A DNA stretch of 64,000 nucleotides from CAVWDU01 sp963840725 (GTDB lineage Bacteria > Pseudomonadota > Gammaproteobacteria > Pseudomonadales > Halieaceae), in the NCBI GenBank assembly GCA_963840725.1, contig CAWIZY010000009.1, forward strand, positions 744,001 through 808,000, given 5' to 3'. The position numbers and the translations under genes were made by a program. Below, in pieces: positions 63,654 to 64,000 of the stretch; positions within the stretch are counted from its first letter, which is position 1; the number at the start of each line of letters is the position of its first letter. The notes beneath the pieces were generated by a model, which saw only the letters and a program-made list of their open reading frames with translations, did not search any database and was not told the origin of the DNA.

Positions 63654-63998
63654 ATGGCGATGCGTTTTTATCCACTGGATAAAATGATCAACCTGCACGA
63701 CGACTACGCCCGTGTATTCCGCATTGATAGCCTCAAACTCCTGCTGGTGCAGCGCAACGGCGAGCGCTTTTTAATTGAAGCGAACTGTCCACATCGAGGA
63801 TATCCTCTGGATCGCGGCTCGATTGCAGACGGGGTCATTGAATGCCCCGGGCATCACTATATTTTCTCTGCGGCCGACGGCCATTTGATTTATGCCAGTG
63901 AACAGCCCTGCCGGGCGCTGCGCGTGTTCACGCCGATATACGAGGGCAACGAAATCGGCTTGCTGCTTGAAGATCACGACGAGCGGGGGATGCACTGA
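63654..63998 (+). CDS. Rieske [2Fe-2S] domain protein
   Basis: 114 residues with the Rieske signature CPHRGYPL (C-x-H) followed 16 residues later by CPGHHYIF (C-x2-H), so a complete [2Fe-2S] site of the ferredoxin type. No signal peptide or membrane helix. Small soluble Rieske proteins act as electron carriers for oxygenases or as assembly factors. Its place 25 bases after meaB suggests a role in the propionyl-CoA pathway, or merely the next gene in the transcript, which may continue past the window. GAGGGAGC lies just before the ATG. Confidence 0.87.
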   Translation: MAMRFYPLDKMINLHDDYARVFRIDSLKLLLVQRNGERFLIEANCPHRGYPLDRGSIADGVIECPGHHYIFSAADGHLIYASEQPCRALRVFTPIYEGNEIGLLLEDHDERGMH

Positions 63999-64000
63999 GT

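Overview
The window reads as chromosomal DNA of a GC-rich, aerobic, probably marine gammaproteobacterium. The cysB, thrH, pabB, yajC and moaCDE types, the TonB-dependent receptor and the complete propionyl-CoA to succinyl-CoA pathway would fit Halieaceae/Cellvibrionales-like bacteria. That placement is inference; no rRNA or tRNA gene is visible to fix it.

Region 1 (1-18181) looks like an amine-utilisation island. On the minus strand an aldehyde dehydrogenase, a FIST-domain sensor and a hybrid histidine kinase (cut by the window edge) form a tight operon. Divergent from it run a TonB-dependent receptor, two acyl-CoA synthetases and a full quinohemoprotein amine dehydrogenase cluster in the order qhnA-D-C-B-F-E, with qhnG convergent at the end. 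Together they would oxidise primary amines to aldehydes in the periplasm, then to acids and acyl-CoA.

Region 2 (18.3-23.7 kb) is a scarred patch. A DUF222/HNH (13E12-type) gene with a LexA-type box in front carries a nonsense codon. Its C-terminal HNH part lies 4 kb away, behind an RHS fragment, a truncated DDE transposase, a frameshifted ceramidase-like gene and a HEAT-repeat gene.

Region 3 (23.7-33 kb) holds a lipoprotein, an N-formylglutamate-amidohydrolase-like gene, an M1 aminopeptidase, cytochrome c', an AEC transporter, an acyl-CoA dehydrogenase and an aldehyde dehydrogenase. Several carry single-base frameshifts although their protein sequence is otherwise well conserved, which suggests a block of poor consensus as much as real decay.

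Region 4 (33-45 kb) is mostly housekeeping: glpK, a coiled-coil protein, moaC-moaD-moaE, a flavin reductase-like protein, a NUDIX hydrolase, a Bcp-type peroxiredoxin, a GST and an outer-membrane protein. It ends with a sulfide-oxidation operon (ETHE1-like MBL hydrolase, phosphatase-SQR fusion, SulP). This operon is divergent from a FisR-like sigma-54 activator with the sensing cysteine triad, and a near-consensus -24/-12 promoter lies between them.

Region 5 (46.6-64 kb) has a MarR regulator, xthA, yajC, a D-cysteine desulfhydrase-like enzyme, an AGCS symporter, a 5'-nucleotidase, cysB, thrH and pabB. The last 8.5 kb is a propionyl-CoA catabolic operon: an unusual two-subunit biotin carboxylase, methylmalonyl-CoA epimerase, mutase, the MeaB chaperone and a Rieske protein.
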